Shown here: positions 33,749 to 42,253 of the stretch, one piece after another
How the letters are laid out: each line of letters begins with the position of its first letter
Numbering within the stretch: the stretch's first letter is position 1
Assembly: GCA_018824085.1 (NCBI GenBank)
Contig: JAHJHI010000028.1
Span: 62,001 to 126,000 of the forward strand
Source: Gammaproteobacteria bacterium
Lineage (GTDB): Bacteria; Pseudomonadota; Gammaproteobacteria; Burkholderiales; Rhodocyclaceae
Direction: 5' to 3'
DNA: 64,000 bases
The notes under the pieces: generated by a model
The model's database searches: none
The model's input: only the letters and a program-made list of their open reading frames with translations
What the model was told of the DNA's origin: nothing
Program-made: the position numbers and the translations under genes

Positions 33749-34648
33749 ATGCCCGATAGAAGGCTTGAAGTGTTCCACGCGGCGGCCAGCCAGATGTCCT
33801 TTACCCGTGCCGCCGAACTGTTGCAAATGACCCAGCCTGCGGTCACTTTCCAGATCAAACAATTAGAGGAGCACTTCGGAACCCGTCTGTTCGAGCGCGC
33901 ACACGGCCGTGTGTCGCTGACACCGGAAGGCGCGCTGGTCAAGTCCTATGCCGAGCGGATTCTCGACATGTTCGCGACGCTTGAGAACGAACTGCAAGGC
34001 ATGGCGACCGAATTGCGCGGCCATCTGCTGATCGGTGCAACACCGACGGTGGCCGAATATCATTTGCCGCCGGTGCTGGCCGAGTTCCGCATCGCACATC
34101 CGAACGTGGTGCCGCGTCTTACCGTGGACAATCCGGGCGCGATCGAAGACATGGTCGACCAGAGGGTGCTGGACATCGGAATCGTCGAAGGCCTCGGCCG
34201 CGGCGGCGCGCAGGTCATGGTCGAATCCTGTGCCGAAGACGAACTTGCTGTCGTGTGCGCGCCGGATTTTCCGCTCGCGTCGATGAGCGAAGTGACGCCC
34301 GAGCACCTGTTGCTGCATCCCTGTGCCGGGCGTGATGCGGGCAGTGTGCGCGCCTTGCTGGACAACTATCTGTCCCGCGGTGGCGTCGACCCGGCCAAGC
34401 TGCCGCTGGCGTTCGAGCTGGATCGGCTGTCATCGGTCAAGGGCGTGCTGGAGCGCGGACTGGCGTATGCCATCCTGTCGCGAGCAGCGATCCGACACGA
34501 AATCAGTCTCGGTCTTCTCGTGGCCATTCCTCTTCGGCCGCGTCTGGTGCGACACATGGCGCTCATCTATCCATCGGAGCGTTTCCGGACATTCATGGCC
34601 GGTCGCTTCGGCGAGTTCGCGGCGACGCGGCTGGCGGCGCGCCCCTGA
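33749..34648 (+). CDS. LysR-family transcriptional regulator
   Basis: A 299-residue regulator. The winged helix-turn-helix (about 1-62) reads RRLEVFHAAASQMSFTRAAELLQMTQPAVTFQIKQLEEHFGTRLFERAHG (read in parts), followed by a linker helix and a two-lobed effector domain (about 90-295) with GATPTVAEYHLPPVLAEF and LDIGIVEGLGRGG. AGAGGG lies just before the ATG. The target could be the divergent lplT or its own gene. The best match in style is the CysB/CbbR-like branch, but the inducer is not identifiable. Confidence 0.9.
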   Translation: MPDRRLEVFHAAASQMSFTRAAELLQMTQPAVTFQIKQLEEHFGTRLFERAHGRVSLTPEGALVKSYAERILDMFATLENELQGMATELRGHLLIGATPTVAEYHLPPVLAEFRIAHPNVVPRLTVDNPGAIEDMVDQRVLDIGIVEGLGRGGAQVMVESCAEDELAVVCAPDFPLASMSEVTPEHLLLHPCAGRDAGSVRALLDNYLSRGGVDPAKLPLAFELDRLSSVKGVLERGLAYAILSRAAIRHEISLGLLVAIPLRPRLVRHMALIYPSERFRTFMAGRFGEFAATRLAARP

Positions 34649-34701
34649 ACATTCCGGCAGTGCAGGCGGGCTGCAGTGCAGCGGGACGGGCCGCGCGGGT
34701 C

Positions 34702-34707
34702 TACAAT
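34702..34707 (+). promoter_or_regulatory. candidate -10 box for alr-radA
   Basis: TACAAT lies 43 bases upstream of ATG 34745, in the same CTACAAT context as the candidate box before tsaB. The -35 region is GC-rich and unconvincing. Confidence 0.4.
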
Positions 34708-34744
34708 TGGCGGCTTCGTTTTCTGCCGCTCCTTGCCAGGTTTC

Positions 34745-35911
34745 ATGTCGCGCCCGTCCCATACCGACCCTTTCCCGCTGTTCCGTCCCATCCATGCCCG
34801 CATCGATTTCGATGCGCTGCGTCATAACTATCTGCGCACCCGCGAGCTTGCCGGGGAGGCAAAGATGTGGGCGGTGATCAAGGCCAATGCCTACGGGCAC
34901 GGCATCACGCGTGTCGCGCGCGCGCTCGGGCGACTGGCCGACGGCTTCGCGCTGCTCGACCTGGAAGATGCGGTGCGGCTGCGCGAATCGGGCATCACCC
35001 AGCCCATCCTGTTGCTGGAAGGTTTTTTCAGTCCGACGGACCTGCCGGAGATCGCGGCGCGCGAGCTCTCGGTCGTCGTGCATACGGAAGAGCAGGTCGA
35101 GTGGCTGCATGCCTCAAGCCTGCCGGTTGCCGCACGCATTTCCCTGTTCCTGAAGGTCAACACCGGCATGAATCGGCTGGGCATCCTGCCGGCGCGGGCG
35201 CCGGCAATGCTTGAGCGTTTGCGCGCCTGGCCGCATGCGGGCGTGATCGGTCTGATGACGCACTTCGCCGACGCCGATGGAGAGCGCGGCGTGACAACCC
35301 AGCTCGACCGTTTTGCGCCGGTGAGGGCCGGTTTCAACGGCCCGGTGTCCATGGCCAATTCGGCGGCCCTGCTGCGCTTTCCCCAGACGCATGCAGATTG
35401 GGTGAGACCCGGGATTCTGCTGTACGGCGCAAGTCCGGCGACGGAATACGCCAGTGCGGCCGACATCGGCCTGCGCCCGGTCATGCGCTTCGAAGGCAAG
35501 GTCATATCGGAGCAGCACCTGCAGCCGGGCGACCGAGTGGGTTATGGCGGCACATTCACTGCGGAGCGTGCGATGCGCGTCGGCACCGTGGCCTGCGGTT
35601 ACGCGGACGGCTACCCGCGCCATGCGCCCAGCGGAACGCCGGTGGCGATTGACGGGGCGCGCAGTACGCTCGTCGGCCGGGTGTCCATGGACATGATTGC
35701 CGTCGATCTGACCGGGTTGCCGCGCGCCGGTCTGGGCAGCGTTGTCGAACTGTGGGGAGAACACGTGACGCTGGATGAGGTGGCCGACTGGGCCGGTACG
35801 GCAAATTACGAACTCGTCTGCGCGTTGGCCTTGCGCGTGCCGGCAGTCGAAGTCGGGCAGGCCGAGCTGCCGGATGCGGCTGCGCTGTCATCCGCTGCGG
35901 TGATGCGCTGA
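34745..35911 (+). CDS. alr: alanine racemase
   Basis: A 388-residue PLP enzyme that interconverts L- and D-alanine for peptidoglycan. The N-terminal TIM barrel has the PLP lysine Lys46 in VIKANAYGHG and the domain hinge KVNTGMNRLGI. The C-terminal beta domain has the second catalytic base Tyr267 in RVGYGGTF, and GRVSMDMIAVDLT. ATG 34745 is chosen; an in-frame ATG at 34676 lies upstream of the likely -10 box. radA starts one base after the alr stop, so they are co-transcribed. Confidence 0.93.
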   Translation: MSRPSHTDPFPLFRPIHARIDFDALRHNYLRTRELAGEAKMWAVIKANAYGHGITRVARALGRLADGFALLDLEDAVRLRESGITQPILLLEGFFSPTDLPEIAARELSVVVHTEEQVEWLHASSLPVAARISLFLKVNTGMNRLGILPARAPAMLERLRAWPHAGVIGLMTHFADADGERGVTTQLDRFAPVRAGFNGPVSMANSAALLRFPQTHADWVRPGILLYGASPATEYASAADIGLRPVMRFEGKVISEQHLQPGDRVGYGGTFTAERAMRVGTVACGYADGYPRHAPSGTPVAIDGARSTLVGRVSMDMIAVDLTGLPRAGLGSVVELWGEHVTLDEVADWAGTANYELVCALALRVPAVEVGQAELPDAAALSSAAVMR

Positions 35912-35912
35912 C

Positions 35913-37274
35913 GTGGCGAAGGTCAAAAGTCATTACAGCTGCAGCGCGTGTGGCGCGAGCAGTCCGAAGTGGGCCGGCCAGTGTCCCGGGTGCCATGCCT
36001 GGAACTCGCTCGTGGAGACGGTCGCGGAGCCCGCGGCCGGCGCGCACCGCTTCGCCTCGCTGGCCGGAACGGCCACTGTGCAGACGCTGGCGGAGATCCG
36101 GCCGCGCGCCGAGCCGCGTCTGCCGACCGGTCTTGAGGAATTCGATCGCGTGCTCGGTGGCGGGCTGGTGCCGGGCGGAGTCGTGCTCATCGGCGGTGAC
36201 CCGGGCATCGGCAAATCAACGCTGTTGCTGCAGGCACTCGCCCGGTTGTCGGAACACGTCAGCACGCTGTACATCACCGGCGAGGAATCCGGCGAACAGG
36301 TGGCATTGCGCGCGCAGCGGTTGCAACTGGATGCCGGCGGGCTGCAGTTGCTGGCCGAAATCAACCTGGAGAAGATCAGTGCGGTGCTCGCGGGCACGCG
36401 GCCACGTGTCGTGGTCGTCGATTCGATCCAGACGGTATACAGCGAGCAACTGACGTCGGCGCCGGGGTCGGTCGCGCAAGTGAGGGAATGCGCGGCCCAG
36501 CTCACGCGCGCGGCCAAACAGTCCGGACACAGCCTGATACTGGTCGGGCACGTGACGAAGGAAGGTACGCTGGCAGGCCCGCGCGTGCTTGAACACATCG
36601 TCGATACGGTGCTCTACTTCGAGGGCGAAACGAGTTCGAGTTTCCGCTTGGTGCGCGCGTTCAAGAACCGCTACGGCGCCGTCAACGAACTGGGTGTGTT
36701 CGCCATGACAGAGCGCGGACTGCGCGGCGTATCGAATCCGTCCGCGCTGTTCCTGTCGCAGCATGGCCAGCCGGTAGCGGGGTCCTGCGTGCTGGTGACG
36801 CAGGAAGGAACCCGCCCGCTGCTGGTCGAAGTGCAGGCGCTGGTGGACAGTGCGCACGGCAACCCTCGCCGGCTGACCGTCGGCCTCGACGCAGCGCGCC
36901 TGGCAATGCTGCTCGCGGTACTGCATCGACACGCGGGTGTCGTGTGCGCGGACCAGGACGTGTTCGTCAATGCGGTCGGTGGCGTCAAGATCGGGGAGCC
37001 GGCAGCAGATCTGGCCGTGTTGCTGGCGATCGTGTCGTCGCTCAGGAACCGGCCGCTGCCGCAGAAGCTGGTGGCGTTCGGTGAAGTTGGACTGGCGGGC
37101 GAGATCCGACCGGCACCGCGAGGTCAGGAGCGCCTGCGAGAAGCCGCCAAGCTCGGTTTCACGCATGCGCTGATCCCGAAGGCCAACGCGCCGAAACAGG
37201 CAATCGACGGACTCACGGTGCTGCCGGTGGAACGCGTCGATGAGGCCTTCGAAAGATTGCGCGAACTGGACTGA
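35913..37274 (+). CDS. radA: DNA repair protein RadA
   Basis: A 453-residue RecA-like ATPase that assists branch migration in recombination. Domains in order: zinc finger with C10, C13, C24 and C27 (CSACGASSPKWAGQCPGC), a RecA-type core with Walker A GGDPGIGKST (Lys101), the RadA-specific KNRYG motif, and a C-terminal Lon-protease-like domain (from about residue 275; for example GGVKIGEPAADLAVL and FGEVGLAGEIR). All key elements are intact and the length is standard. GTG start, one base after alr. Confidence 0.95.
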   Translation: MAKVKSHYSCSACGASSPKWAGQCPGCHAWNSLVETVAEPAAGAHRFASLAGTATVQTLAEIRPRAEPRLPTGLEEFDRVLGGGLVPGGVVLIGGDPGIGKSTLLLQALARLSEHVSTLYITGEESGEQVALRAQRLQLDAGGLQLLAEINLEKISAVLAGTRPRVVVVDSIQTVYSEQLTSAPGSVAQVRECAAQLTRAAKQSGHSLILVGHVTKEGTLAGPRVLEHIVDTVLYFEGETSSSFRLVRAFKNRYGAVNELGVFAMTERGLRGVSNPSALFLSQHGQPVAGSCVLVTQEGTRPLLVEVQALVDSAHGNPRRLTVGLDAARLAMLLAVLHRHAGVVCADQDVFVNAVGGVKIGEPAADLAVLLAIVSSLRNRPLPQKLVAFGEVGLAGEIRPAPRGQERLREAAKLGFTHALIPKANAPKQAIDGLTVLPVERVDEAFERLRELD

Positions 37275-37463
37275 GTCAGTGCGCCGCGCCGATGGCGCAG
37301 TTGGCTGTGCGGATGGCGGAGGCGCCGTCGCGCTCGTCGTCGCTCCCGCAATCGGATGTCGTGCGCATGCCTGGGCGCCCATTGTTCACTTACTTATACG
37401 GTGGCTGCAGCGTGTCCGATGCGGGGCGCGCACAACGGACGTGGCCGTCTGGATGACGCGGCT

Positions 37464-37913
37464 TCAGTCAAGCATCAGCCGCATCGGCAGCATCGTGGAT
37501 TCCGAAAAGCCGTGGCGAGCATAGAAGTGCTGGCCGATACGGTTGTCGCGGTCGGTCAGCAGCGTGATGCGCCGGCAACCTCGTTCGCGCGCATGGACGA
37601 TCGCCGCATCGAGCAGCCGGTTGCCATGGCCGTGTCCGCGCTGTTCCGGCGCGATCACCATGTCTTCGAGCAGCGCGACCCGGCTGCCGAGTGCCGTGCT
37701 CGTGACGAACAGCAGGCTGACCATGCCGATGACCGCGTCGCCCTCGTACAGTACGAGAATCGACGCCGCTTGCGGATCGGCGATGAGCGCCGCGAGGCCT
37801 CGCCGCTGTGCGTCGTCGTCGGGCGTGAATTCGGCTTCCTGGGCAAACAGGGTTGCCAGCAGGCCGCTCAGAACGGGTATGTCTTCGGCATTGGCCGGCC
37901 GCGTCGTGGTCAC
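37464..37913 (-). CDS. GNAT family N-acetyltransferase
   Basis: A 149-residue acetyltransferase. The acetyl-CoA site is ALLEDMVIAPEQRGHGHGNRLLDAAI, with the Q/R-x-x-G-x-G/A loop, and the C-terminal half has ITLLTDRDNRIGQHFYARHGF. The substrate is unknown. The start is taken as GTG 37913, two bases after the stop of the DUF3422 gene on the same strand; there is no in-frame ATG near the conserved beginning TTTRPANAEDIPVL. It probably forms an operon with that gene. Confidence 0.85.
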   Translation of the reverse strand: MTTTRPANAEDIPVLSGLLATLFAQEAEFTPDDDAQRRGLAALIADPQAASILVLYEGDAVIGMVSLLFVTSTALGSRVALLEDMVIAPEQRGHGHGNRLLDAAIVHARERGCRRITLLTDRDNRIGQHFYARHGFSESTMLPMRLMLD

Positions 37914-37915
37914 GA

Positions 37916-39232
37916 TCAGTGCGCTCCTTCTTCGGCCGCAAGCTTGCGCCGCATGCGGGCCAGACCGAGCGCGACCAGCCCGGCGATCACCGGAATCGAT
38001 ACCGCGGTGATCGTCTCCGGCGAAAACGGAAGCAGGTGTTTCGCGCCCTTGGCGAGGTACTGGACCAGTTGTGACGCGTAGTAGGTGATGGCGACGATGG
38101 ACAGACCCTCGACCGTCTCCTGCAGTCGCAGCTGCAGGCGGGCGCGCCTGTTCATCTGCGCCAGCAACTCCTGGTTCTGACGCTGCAACTCGATGTCGAC
38201 CCGGGTGCGCAGCAGCTGTGAATTGCGGGCGACGCGCCCGGACAGTTCTTCCTGGCGATGGGCGATCGCCTCGCAGGTATTGATCGCCGGCGCGAGGCGC
38301 CGATCCATGAATTCGCCTATCGTCGGAAAGCTGTCGACCCGGCGCTCGCGCAGTTCCGCGATGCGCTGCCGTACCAGCCGGTAATAGGCCTGCGCGGCGC
38401 CGAACCGGAAGGTGCTGCGGGCCACCGAGCGTTCGACCTCGGCGGCCAGCCGCGTCAGGTGAGACAGCACTTCGCGCTCGTCCTCCGCGGTCGAGGCGCG
38501 GCCCATGCCGTCCATCAGGTCGGCCAGTTCGCCTTCCGCGCGATTGAGCAGGCGGCCGACGTCCTTGGCGACCGGAAAGGCGAGCAGCGCCATGATCCGG
38601 TAGGTTTCGATCTCCAGCAGTCGCTGCACCGTCCGTCCCGCCTGACGCGGCGTGAGCCGTTCGTCGAGCACCAGATAGCGGGACCACCCGTCGCTCAGCA
38701 CGAAGTCTGTGAACACCCAGGCCGCGCCGTCGGACACCTGCGATGCGACGCCCTGCCGGCCGCCGGACAGCAGCGAGTCCATGACCGTCTTGGGCGCGAA
38801 TGCGGACGTGGACTGCAGGTCGATATGGGTCGATACCATGACGGAACCCGGCAAGCCGTCGACCCACGCAGACGGCACGCGGACCATCGCGCCGTCGCGG
38901 GCGTCGTCGTCCGGTCGTGGCGTGCAGAAGAAGGTGTAGCTCGAGAATTCGTTGTGGCGCTCCCACTTCAGGCGGAAGTCACCGACGTCCAGCTGCAGAT
39001 GCCCGCTCTCTGCCTCGGGCAGCGGCGTGGCAAACGCTTCGGCCAGCGCGCGCAGTTGCCGGAGTTCGTCGGCCTCGGACGCACCTTCATGCATCAGTGC
39101 CAGATAGGACACGCGTTGCGGACGCGACAACGGGACGGGCGGACGGGCGTGTACCTCGTTGTTCAGCTTGTAGCGCAGCGGGTGTTCGGGCAGCGTGCTC
39201 GGCGGACGGGCAGGGTGTTCGTGTGCGGACAT
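37916..39232 (-). CDS. DUF3422 family membrane-anchored protein
   Basis: A 438-residue protein of the DUF3422 family: HPLRYKLNNEVHARPPVPL near the N-terminus, HNEFSSYTFF, a long helical middle with possible coiled coil (about 270-390; RNSQLLRTRVDIELQRQNQELLAQ), and two C-terminal hydrophobic segments (about 379-398 and 406-425, SPETITAVSIPVIAGLVALGLA). It is probably anchored at the inner membrane by the C-terminus with a large cytoplasmic part. Function unknown. ATG 39232 lies before the conserved motif. It is divergent from the pilus operon. Confidence 0.88.
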   Translation of the reverse strand: MSAHEHPARPPSTLPEHPLRYKLNNEVHARPPVPLSRPQRVSYLALMHEGASEADELRQLRALAEAFATPLPEAESGHLQLDVGDFRLKWERHNEFSSYTFFCTPRPDDDARDGAMVRVPSAWVDGLPGSVMVSTHIDLQSTSAFAPKTVMDSLLSGGRQGVASQVSDGAAWVFTDFVLSDGWSRYLVLDERLTPRQAGRTVQRLLEIETYRIMALLAFPVAKDVGRLLNRAEGELADLMDGMGRASTAEDEREVLSHLTRLAAEVERSVARSTFRFGAAQAYYRLVRQRIAELRERRVDSFPTIGEFMDRRLAPAINTCEAIAHRQEELSGRVARNSQLLRTRVDIELQRQNQELLAQMNRRARLQLRLQETVEGLSIVAITYYASQLVQYLAKGAKHLLPFSPETITAVSIPVIAGLVALGLARMRRKLAAEEGAH

Positions 39233-39346
39233 TGACGGAATTCGGCGAACGGTTGTCAGGGATTGGATTGTGCAGTACCTGACGGCGGCCGTGCGCGGCT
39301 TTGCGTCGCGCGCGCCTGGAGGCGCCACACCGGGCCAGTGCGCGCG

Positions 39347-39366
39347 GGCGTGACGTATGTCACGCC
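39347..39366. promoter_or_regulatory. CRP/Vfr-like palindrome upstream of the first minor-pilin operon
   Basis: GGCGTGAC-GTAT-GTCACGCC is a perfect 8-base inverted repeat and contains the core GTGA-N6-TCAC of cAMP receptor protein sites. It lies 123 bases before fimT (39490) and 114 bases before the divergent DUF3422 start. In Pseudomonas the CRP homologue Vfr controls the regulators of the fimU-pilVWXY1Y2E operon. Binding here is inferred. Confidence 0.55.
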
Positions 39367-39489
39367 GGACGCGGTGCTTCATGCCGTTCGGGCGGCGCAT
39401 CCGGCCGTTCGTCATGGAGCACTCGCCATGACGCCGTCAGCTGTTCTATCTTCAACTCGGAGTACCCGACCCGACCCGGACCGCGCCCC

Positions 39490-40134
39490 ATGATTCGCCC
39501 CCCATCCCGACACGCCGGTTTCACCCTCATCGAGCTCATGCTTGTCGTGCTGCTGATGGCCGTGCTCGCAGCGTTCGCCTTTCCTGCCTTCCAGTCCTTC
39601 ATCGCATCAACCCGCCTGACCGCCGAATCCAATGAGCTGCTGTCCGGCTTGAATCTTGCACGCTCGGAAGCCGTCCGCCTGCAGCGGCGCGTCGTGCTGT
39701 GCCGTGCCGCGGCGAACGACGGTGTCGTCACGTTCGCCGCGGGTTCGGGCTGCGTCACGAGCGACGACGGGCAACCCTGGCAGGGCTGGGGCGTCTTTGT
39801 CGACCAGGATACGGACGGCGCGCTGGATGCGGACGAGGCCATCGTGCGCGTGCAGGCGATTTCCGGCGCAGCGTTGCGCATCACATCGGATGCGAGCATG
39901 GCGGCGGCCGGAAACCGTGTGGTGTTCCGTCCGGATGGCCTTGCCCGCGGGCCGGGGACACTCGCGCTGCAGGCGGGCCAGATATTCGTCACTGACGGCA
40001 CGAATGAATCGTCCCTGCGCTGCGTGACGCTGGCATCGGGGAGCCGGATGTCGGTCATGAAGGCGGATGTGGGCCGCAATCCGCGGCAATGCGAGGTGCC
40101 GGTGGCGCCGGAACCTGAAGAAGAGGGCACCTGA
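39490..40134 (+). CDS. fimT: minor pilin FimT/FimU (GspH family), first operon
   Basis: A 214-residue type IV minor pilin. A short basic leader ends at HAG and the prepilin peptidase site is [25 protein letters not shown], with Glu5 of the mature protein present. The globular part has the GspH/FimT signature NELLSGLNLARSEAVR. An EF-hand-like loop DQDTDGALDADE begins at residue 105. FimT/FimU proteins prime pilus assembly at the tip together with PilV, PilW, PilX and PilY1. It is the first gene of six closely spaced genes. Confidence 0.92.
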   Translation: MIRPPSRHAGFTLIELMLVVLLMAVLAAFAFPAFQSFIASTRLTAESNELLSGLNLARSEAVRLQRRVVLCRAAANDGVVTFAAGSGCVTSDDGQPWQGWGVFVDQDTDGALDADEAIVRVQAISGAALRITSDASMAAAGNRVVFRPDGLARGPGTLALQAGQIFVTDGTNESSLRCVTLASGSRMSVMKADVGRNPRQCEVPVAPEPEEEGT

Positions 40135-40138
40135 AGTG

Positions 40139-40594
40139 ATGACAGAAAGATCCCGGCAATTGCAGGCGGGCGTGTCGCTGATCGAAGTGCTGGTCGCGTT
40201 GTTCGTGCTGGCGTTCGGCATGCTGGGCATCGCGGGCATGCAGACGATGGCCATGAAGGCCAACCAGAGTGCGTACGAAAGAAATTCGGCCGTGATTTCA
40301 GCCAGTTCGATTGCCGAGCGCATGCGCACCAACCAGCTGGTGGCGCGCTCCGGTGGCTATAACCGGGCGTTTCCGGAAGAGGGGTGCGCGGCGGTGCCGG
40401 AAGGGAGCAGCGCAGCGGAAGCGGACATCAAGGGCTGGCAGACGGAACTTGAGCGCAATCTTGGAGATGCCGCCTGCGGCGCCATCAGTTGCACCGGCAC
40501 ACCGACAACCTGCAAGATTTCGATCCGCTGGGATGACAGCCGGGTGACGAATGGTTCGGTGGCGCACACTTTTGAAGTGGATGTACGGATATGA
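40139..40594 (+). CDS. pilV: minor pilin PilV, first operon
   Basis: A 151-residue prepilin. The leader MTERSRQLQAG precedes the N-methylated site VSLIEVLVALFVLAFGMLGIAGMQ, the signature PilV stretch. The body shows YERNSAVISASSIAERMRTN, conserved Cys pairs (GCAA, ACGAISCTGTPTTC) and the ending CKISIRWDDSRV. It caps or primes the pilus with PilW/PilX. ATG 40139 sits 4 bases after the fimT stop; a GTG three bases earlier is also possible. Its stop overlaps pilW. Confidence 0.9.
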   Translation: MTERSRQLQAGVSLIEVLVALFVLAFGMLGIAGMQTMAMKANQSAYERNSAVISASSIAERMRTNQLVARSGGYNRAFPEEGCAAVPEGSSAAEADIKGWQTELERNLGDAACGAISCTGTPTTCKISIRWDDSRVTNGSVAHTFEVDVRI

Positions 40595-41667
40595 GAATCA
40601 AGTCTTCGACACAGCGCGGCGTGTCATTGATCGAGGTGATGGTGACGCTCGCCATCGGACTTGTCGTGTCCATCGCGGCAATTGCAATGGTCATCAGCAA
40701 CCGGAGTGCATACAAATCGACCGAGGCGCTGTCGCGCATCCAGGAGTCGACCCGCGTGGCATTCGAAATCATGTCACGCGACCTGCGCGCCGCCGGTGTC
40801 AATTCCTGCAGCGGCGGCACGCGGGTGCTCAATCTGCTGGCTGATCCGACAACGCGCTGGTGGTCCGACTGGACCGGTGGTTTGCGCGGCTTTGATGCAG
40901 ACGGGGTGTCGGGCGCGGCCGCCATCGGCAGCGGCGTGGGCGAGCGGGTTGCGGGCACGGACCTGATCGAAGTGATGCATGGAGGAACGTCGGCGCTGAC
41001 GGTGAGCGGACACAATTCGTCAAATGCCGAGGCGACCGTCAATGGCGTGGCCTTGCCGGCTTACTCCCTGGCATTGCAGCAGCCAAGCGGCTTGTCAGCC
41101 GGCGATCTGGCGATTGTCTGTGATTTCGAAAGCACAGCTCTCTTCCAGGTCAGTGCGGTCAATGAGACCAACAATTCAATACAGCACGCTGTTGTCGCCG
41201 ACAAGGTGCCCGGCAACTGTTCGAGCGGGCTGGCGTACCGCACGCCGGTCACCTGCGATGGCGGCGAGGGCTCCATCAAGCTGTTCGCGCCAGGGGCGCA
41301 GGTGATGCGCCTGGAGGCTGCCGCGTGGTACGTCGGCAACAACGGGCGCAACGGTCCGGGCAGCAGCCCGACGTCGCTCTACCGCGTCGGCCCGTCGGCC
41401 AGCGCGGGCGGCAGCGTTGTGCTTCCGCTGGTGCCGGAGGAAATTGTGGAAGGCGTCACGAACATGCAAGTCAGATACATGCTCGACGGTGAAGCGGATT
41501 ACAGAACGGCCGATTCGATAACCGGAGTTGGCTGGCGGAACATCATTGGTGTCGAGATCGCTCTCGATATCGAAGCGCCGGAGTCGGGGACGTCGACTGC
41601 GGCCGCAGGTGCGCGCCTGACACGGACGCTGCGCCATGTCGTCAATCTGAGGAACCGGGTGCTATGA
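40591..41667 (+). CDS. pilW: minor pilin PilW, first operon
   Basis: A 358-residue prepilin: leader MRIKSSTQRG, then VSLIEVMVTLAIGLVVSIAAIAMV. PilW features are LSRIQESTRVAFEIMSRDLRAAGVNSC and a C-terminal RTLRHVVNLRNRVL. The large beta-rich globular domain contains Cys residues in LAIVCDF, GNCSSGLAY and PVTCDGG, which may form disulfides in the periplasm. It overlaps pilV by 4 bases and pilX by 4 bases. Closely paralogous to the gene at 47472. Confidence 0.9.
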   Translation: MRIKSSTQRGVSLIEVMVTLAIGLVVSIAAIAMVISNRSAYKSTEALSRIQESTRVAFEIMSRDLRAAGVNSCSGGTRVLNLLADPTTRWWSDWTGGLRGFDADGVSGAAAIGSGVGERVAGTDLIEVMHGGTSALTVSGHNSSNAEATVNGVALPAYSLALQQPSGLSAGDLAIVCDFESTALFQVSAVNETNNSIQHAVVADKVPGNCSSGLAYRTPVTCDGGEGSIKLFAPGAQVMRLEAAAWYVGNNGRNGPGSSPTSLYRVGPSASAGGSVVLPLVPEEIVEGVTNMQVRYMLDGEADYRTADSITGVGWRNIIGVEIALDIEAPESGTSTAAAGARLTRTLRHVVNLRNRVL

Positions 41668-42233
41668 ACGCTCAATGCACGGGTTTGTCGCGCCAACGTG
41701 GCGCGACCTTGCTGGTGGCAATGGTCATGCTCATCGTCATGACCCTGCTCGGGCTTGCCAGCATCCGGGGGACGGCCATGCAGGAACGCATGGGGGCCAA
41801 TCTGTACGACCGGAGCGTCGCATTCCAGGCTGTCGAGTCCGCGCTGCGGGAGGCCGAGGCGAGCATCACCGCCACGACGTCGGCAAACCTCGGTACGCAG
41901 ACGGGACTTTATTGCCCGGCATCCTTCAGTGGCGCAGCGTGTGGCGTGCGGGATACCGCAAGTGCCTTTGTCGAGCGCTGGGACGATCCGGACACGACCT
42001 GGGCGTCGGCCACCGGATGGTGGGCAACGGTTGATGACGATATGAAGGCGCGTCTTGGAGACGAAACGCCGCCGCAATACATCATTGAATACATGGGTGA
42101 ATTCGAGGACGGTACCGGCTGCGGGAAGAGCGGGCGGACCGATTGTCGAGGTCCTCGCTATCGCGTCACCGCGCGCATGGTGCCAACGGCCGGACGTCCG
42201 AACGTCATGCTGCAAAGCACTTACCGCCCTTAG
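41664..42233 (+). CDS. pilX: minor pilin PilX, first operon
   Basis: A 189-residue PilX-type protein. Leader MNAQCTGLSRQRG, then ATLLVAMVMLIVMTLLGLASIRGTAMQERM, the PilX N-terminus, in which the usual Glu5 is not at the normal place, as is typical of PilX/GspK-like pilins. Then GANLYDRSVAFQAVESALREAEA. The C-terminus has GCGKSGRTDCRGPRYRVTAR and ends MLQSTYRP. It works in the PilVWX tip complex that holds PilY1. Overlaps pilW by 4 bases. Confidence 0.9.
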   Translation: MNAQCTGLSRQRGATLLVAMVMLIVMTLLGLASIRGTAMQERMGANLYDRSVAFQAVESALREAEASITATTSANLGTQTGLYCPASFSGAACGVRDTASAFVERWDDPDTTWASATGWWATVDDDMKARLGDETPPQYIIEYMGEFEDGTGCGKSGRTDCRGPRYRVTARMVPTAGRPNVMLQSTYRP

Positions 42234-42253
42234 GGTATCCGGAGGTATCGATC

